From NCBI GenBank assembly GCA_026874595.1, contig CM049307.1, positions 78,836,643 to 78,900,642 on the forward strand: a DNA stretch of 64,000 bases. Direction: 5' to 3'. The number at the start of each line of letters is the position of its first letter. Position 1 is the stretch's first letter. Positions 61,401-64,000 of this stretch are shown piece after piece. This DNA is from Sipunculus nudus. Lineage: Eukaryota > Annelida > Sipuncula > Golfingiida > Sipunculidae. The notes under the pieces were generated by a model. It did not search any database and was not told where the DNA came from. It saw only the letters and a program-made list of their open reading frames with translations. Made by a program: the position numbers and the translations under genes.

Positions 61401-62929
61401 CCTTTGTATAAGCATAAATTACCAATTTGAGTATAGGTATGGCGTTTGATTTCAAGGGTACTAGCATGTTTGATTTGGTACATTACCATATATTTAAATA
61501 CCTGTTACCAAGCCGTAAGTCACAGTGAAAACAGCGAGACTTTTGACAAATGAAGTCCACAGTAAACCTGCAGCGGCTAAAAGTCCCCCAATCATACCAG
61601 TGGCGCGAAGAGACAAGACCTTCAGTAGCGGACTGGTGATCAATGCTAAAATAATAAATTTATAACAAGATGAATAAACTGGACAACTCCATGGAAATTT
61701 GCAAAAATATATAGAGACGTATGAAAAAAAATGAACAATAATTTGTGCTGTTATTTACTTTCCTAAAAAAAAATCCAAACATATGCAGTAGGTGAGTGAA
61801 ACAATTGACCTGACTATGAGCTTTACTCGACCTTAATAGCATATTCATTTAATGAATAATCATGAGAATAAATGTTCCGTGCAGCCAATCAGGTCGCCAA
61901 TATTACTCTAAAAATGTCAATCACATGAAAATAATAAAATTTGCATTATTTGGGAGATCTCTCCCAAACAGAACACGTGTTGTCTGTACCAGTGCCCACG
62001 TCGGCATGTTTTTTCAGGATTTAAAAAAAAAAAAATCTAGGCCAAAGATTGCAGGAGCCACTCCCGACTACCCAATCGATAATAACGTCCTGCCCCCATG
62101 GCACGTTATTTATATGAGACAACTAAGTATGGCAAGACAGTTAACAATGACTGCGATATATTTATCAGTGCAGCGATTCCAGATGATGACGTCAGTCAAT
62201 GCGACGTCTACGTCATCGACCTCTGTGACATCATTCTAAACAGCTGATTGTCTTCTAAACAGCTCTCGCAATCATTGGCATTGAATACCTTCCGTGTTGG
62301 AGCGATTTGGGCTTATTATAATGATTATTATTATATCGGGGAGCATAAGGGCTCCGTGTGGTCAACTGCCTTACTGAACACTAATACTCTAATACTTTAA
62401 TGGCATATTTTGTATCTTCCCAACGTATATTGTCCTTTTTTTATTTTGACATTATCTAAAATGTTAAAGGTGACTTGCCTCCAAAATAAGACATAGCAGT
62501 TTGTACTGAAGACGGCAGGGCTAGAGTAGATGTGTCAGTGTCGAAACTTGACTTTAAGTCTTGATAGATGATTCCGTACATGAACAGTACTCCGTCCGAT
62601 AGAACAAAGGTGACAAAGCATACGGCAAGTACAAGGTAGCTATACCGTGTTTCTATGCTGTCATCACTTAATGGATCAGAGCACCCGTGACCTGGTGTCT
62701 TCATATTATCTTGTAGTGATGATACAAAATATGGGCTGCTATTTCTTGTATTAGCGTCTGTATATTCATGATTTTCTTCGTTTGCTCTGTCCGGACATGC
62801 ATTTCCGATTGCAAAATGTATTGGACTGGCAGAGGTACACGCTCTTTCGTCACACAATGACATGGGTATTGATTCTGATACACGAATATCTTCTCTCCCG
62901 TCGAAAGCTTTGTTCACCGACATGTTTCC
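58352..62929 (-). CDS. MCT-like transporter copy C, intact five-exon gene
   Basis: Minus-strand exons: 62929-62479 (ATG 62923), 61645-61502, 61358-60666, 58886-58761, 58482-58352, totalling 1539 coding nt and 512 residues, in the MCT size range. A proton-linked or facilitative carrier of the SLC16/MCT family: a polar N-tail of about 95 residues, six helices, a cytoplasmic loop (about residues 275-325) and six more helices with a short tail. The TM5-region motif YFDRHRAVATGIANAGS is well kept. The TM1 motif of vertebrate MCTs (acidic-G-x-W-x-W) is replaced by ETRYSYLVLAVCF. The substrate is unknown. Intron 1 has a GC donor; the others are GT-AG. The exon 1 acceptor TTTTCAG/ggaaacATG shows an upstream 5' UTR exon outside what I can place. 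Likely the only working copy here. Confidence 0.85.
58761..58886 (-). CDS. Copy C exon 4
   Basis: 126 nt encoding GGHIVMLQVVIVELFGQERV through AAPLSG. Acceptor TTTTACAG, donor CTG/GTAAGA. Confidence 0.8.
59615..60655 (+). repeat. GTTAAC repeat family block in copy C intron 4
   Basis: About four diverged units: head GTGACCCATGGATCATGACG at 59625, repeated GTGACxTAATTTxAGG modules near 59788, 60085 and 60495, and tail TTGTGCCCTGTTAACGG at 60578 followed by CGGAC-rich sequence and the AGCTCGGATGACTT arm. It lies in sense relative to the window, antisense to the gene. Confidence 0.7.
60666..61358 (-). CDS. Copy C exon 3
   Basis: 693 nt, FGYSFIVLLASVGVPKYFDR through the central loop to VVCGFAGG. 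The loop is 11 codons shorter than in copy A. Donor GGTG/GTAAGT. Confidence 0.85.
61502..61645 (-). CDS. Copy C exon 2
   Basis: 144 nt, ALITSPLLKVLSLRATGMIG through VTYGLVTG. It is the reference length that shows the 25-nt loss in copy A and the clean split in copy B. Confidence 0.85.
61646..62478 (-). other. Copy C intron 1 (GC-AG)
   Basis: 833 bp with donor GCAAGT and acceptor TTTTAG. A plus-strand open frame of 125 codons at 61862-62239 inside it has no recognisable domain and is probably chance. Two near-CRE TGACGTCA-like words occur around 62186-62210. Confidence 0.6.
62479..62929 (-). CDS. Copy C exon 1
   Basis: Six nt of 5' UTR after a TTTTTCAG acceptor, then ATG at 62923. It ends SSVQTAMSYFGG in phase 1 at GGAG/GCAAGT, a GC donor with otherwise perfect consensus. 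Confidence 0.8.
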
Positions 62930-63300
62930 CTGAAAAAAAATGTCAATGCAAAGACGTATTTAAGACATATATTGGACTTATTTCATGGTCGAACAGGGGA
63001 ACTTGCCGTCCTTACTTTTAAAAGCGGTAACTTTTGTTGCCCTTTTTTCGTGTGCACTAAACATTTTGGACAGCTAATTTGACATCCCATCATCTAGTAA
63101 ACGATTCTCTCATATTTTCCTCAGTAATTTAACAACGATGCATTTCATAACGAGAACATTAGGGTATGGTATGCGTCAGTTCCTTTATTGAATGGGCCTC
63201 ACTTGTTTAGATGTTTTAAGTGGTTGAATCTTTGAACATGACTTGACATAATGTCAACGAAATTAAGTTATCATCAGACTCCTTTGAGCGGGAGATAAAG
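62930..63300. other. Upstream of copy C exon 1
   Basis: Begins the intron leading to the missing 5' UTR exon. No promoter can be pointed to. Confidence 0.35.
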
Positions 63301-63850
63301 TGATCAGCTCCATTCCTCTTTCAATCCATCGTGCCGTCCGTCGTGCCATCTGTCCGTCTGTCTGTCCGTTATCAATTTTATGTGGGGCGATACCTCAAAA
63401 AGTGTTACTCAGATTTACTTCAAATTGTAGAAGCAGGTGTATCTTTTGGGTGTCCGAAGCTGGTTAGGTTTTGGTTACGTTTGAATGATTTCCTATTTTT
63501 ATGTATTTTTATGCAAAATTCAAACATTACATGTGCAACCCGATATCTCAAAAAGTTTTACCCGGATCTTCTTAAGAAACTTCAGAGCTGATTAGGTTTT
63601 GGTTCACTTGAATGATTTTTTAAATTTCATTTCTGATTTTTTTTATGCAAAATTTGAACATTTCATATGCGACGTGATATCTCGAAAAGTTTCACTCAGA
63701 TCTACTTCTGATTGTGGTGGTAGGATCATCTTTTGGGTCTGGTTTGGATTAGGTCACACCTGAATGATTTTTGGATATTTTAATTAATTTTAATACAAAC
63801 TTATACATTTCAAACGTAATACTATTTCTCAAAAAGTCTGTCCGTCTCTG
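63300..63850 (+). repeat. Diverged ~145-bp tandem repeat, about four units
   Basis: CGATAxCTCAAAAAGTxTTAC-type words recur at 63386, 63541, 63674 and 63820, each followed by GATCTxCTTC and ACCTGAATGATTT. A CCGTC/TGTCCG-rich segment precedes. A non-coding dispersed repeat. Confidence 0.6.
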
Positions 63851-64000
63851 TCAGTTAACTTTTAGTGTTGCCCCGATAACTGACCAGGGCTTTAGAGTGA
63901 TTTTCACGAAATCACCATAAATTCGTACCAATAGATTTTCCCACCCAAGTTCGATTATAGACAAAATACCCGCATATATAATAAAGTCAGAGGTCACAAG

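Noticed and set aside
61862-62239. 125-codon plus-strand gene in copy C intron 1
   Set aside because: No domain, no splice or promoter support, and an embedded poly(A) run; probably chance.

Overview
The window looks like nuclear DNA of a marine invertebrate, most likely a mollusc and probably a bivalve. It is AT-rich, has split genes with GT-AG introns, and is crowded with microsatellites, foldback elements and remnants of LTR and non-LTR retroelements. The species assignment is inference; the gene structures come from reading splice sites, reading frames and comparisons between copies inside the window.

The main gene content is a three-copy cluster of monocarboxylate-transporter-like (SLC16/MCT, major facilitator superfamily) genes sharing the same five-exon, phase-1 intron layout. 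Copy A (+, 5731-8929) has clean exons 3-5 but is broken in exons 1 and 2. Copy B (-, 52924-38049) is a pseudogene: exon 2 is split by an insertion of about 10.96 kb, and exon 3 has an in-frame stop, a frameshift and a lost acceptor. Copy C (-, 62929-58352) is open throughout and predicts 512 residues. Between A and B lies a divergent seven-transmembrane receptor gene (+, 28751-31949), modelled as a tiny first exon plus one large exon, with a TATA-like box upstream.

Layout. 1-5.7 kb: repeats (a TIR element in two copies, tRNA-derived SINE-like units with four perfect CRE octamers, a hammerhead-like repeat). 5.7-8.9 kb: copy A. 9.5-10.4 kb: a foldback element and an orphan MADF-domain exon. 12-21 kb: mostly non-coding, with a LINE reverse-transcriptase remnant at 15.85-16.29 kb. 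21.2-22.6 kb: broken Ty3/Gypsy integrase, minus strand. 22.6-24.9 kb: partly tandem dispersed repeat. 28.7-32.8 kb: receptor gene. 33.8-34.1 kb: YqaJ-like recombinase fragment. 37.8-52.9 kb: copy B with its insertion. 56.1-56.7 kb: long-TIR MITE. 58.4-62.9 kb: copy C.

The insertion in copy B (40990-51950) is the most unusual object. Its ends read CACT...AGTG with similar inverted termini. Removing it rejoins exon 2 at exactly the 144 nt seen in copy C. Inside are a 169-bp near-perfect palindrome, a 181-bp tandem array, a candidate spliced coiled-coil microprotein gene, and a Ty3/Gypsy gag-pol frame that has lost its integrase. That frame is preceded by a 15-nt self-complementary element placed where a primer-binding site would be. 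No transposase was recognised inside the insertion.
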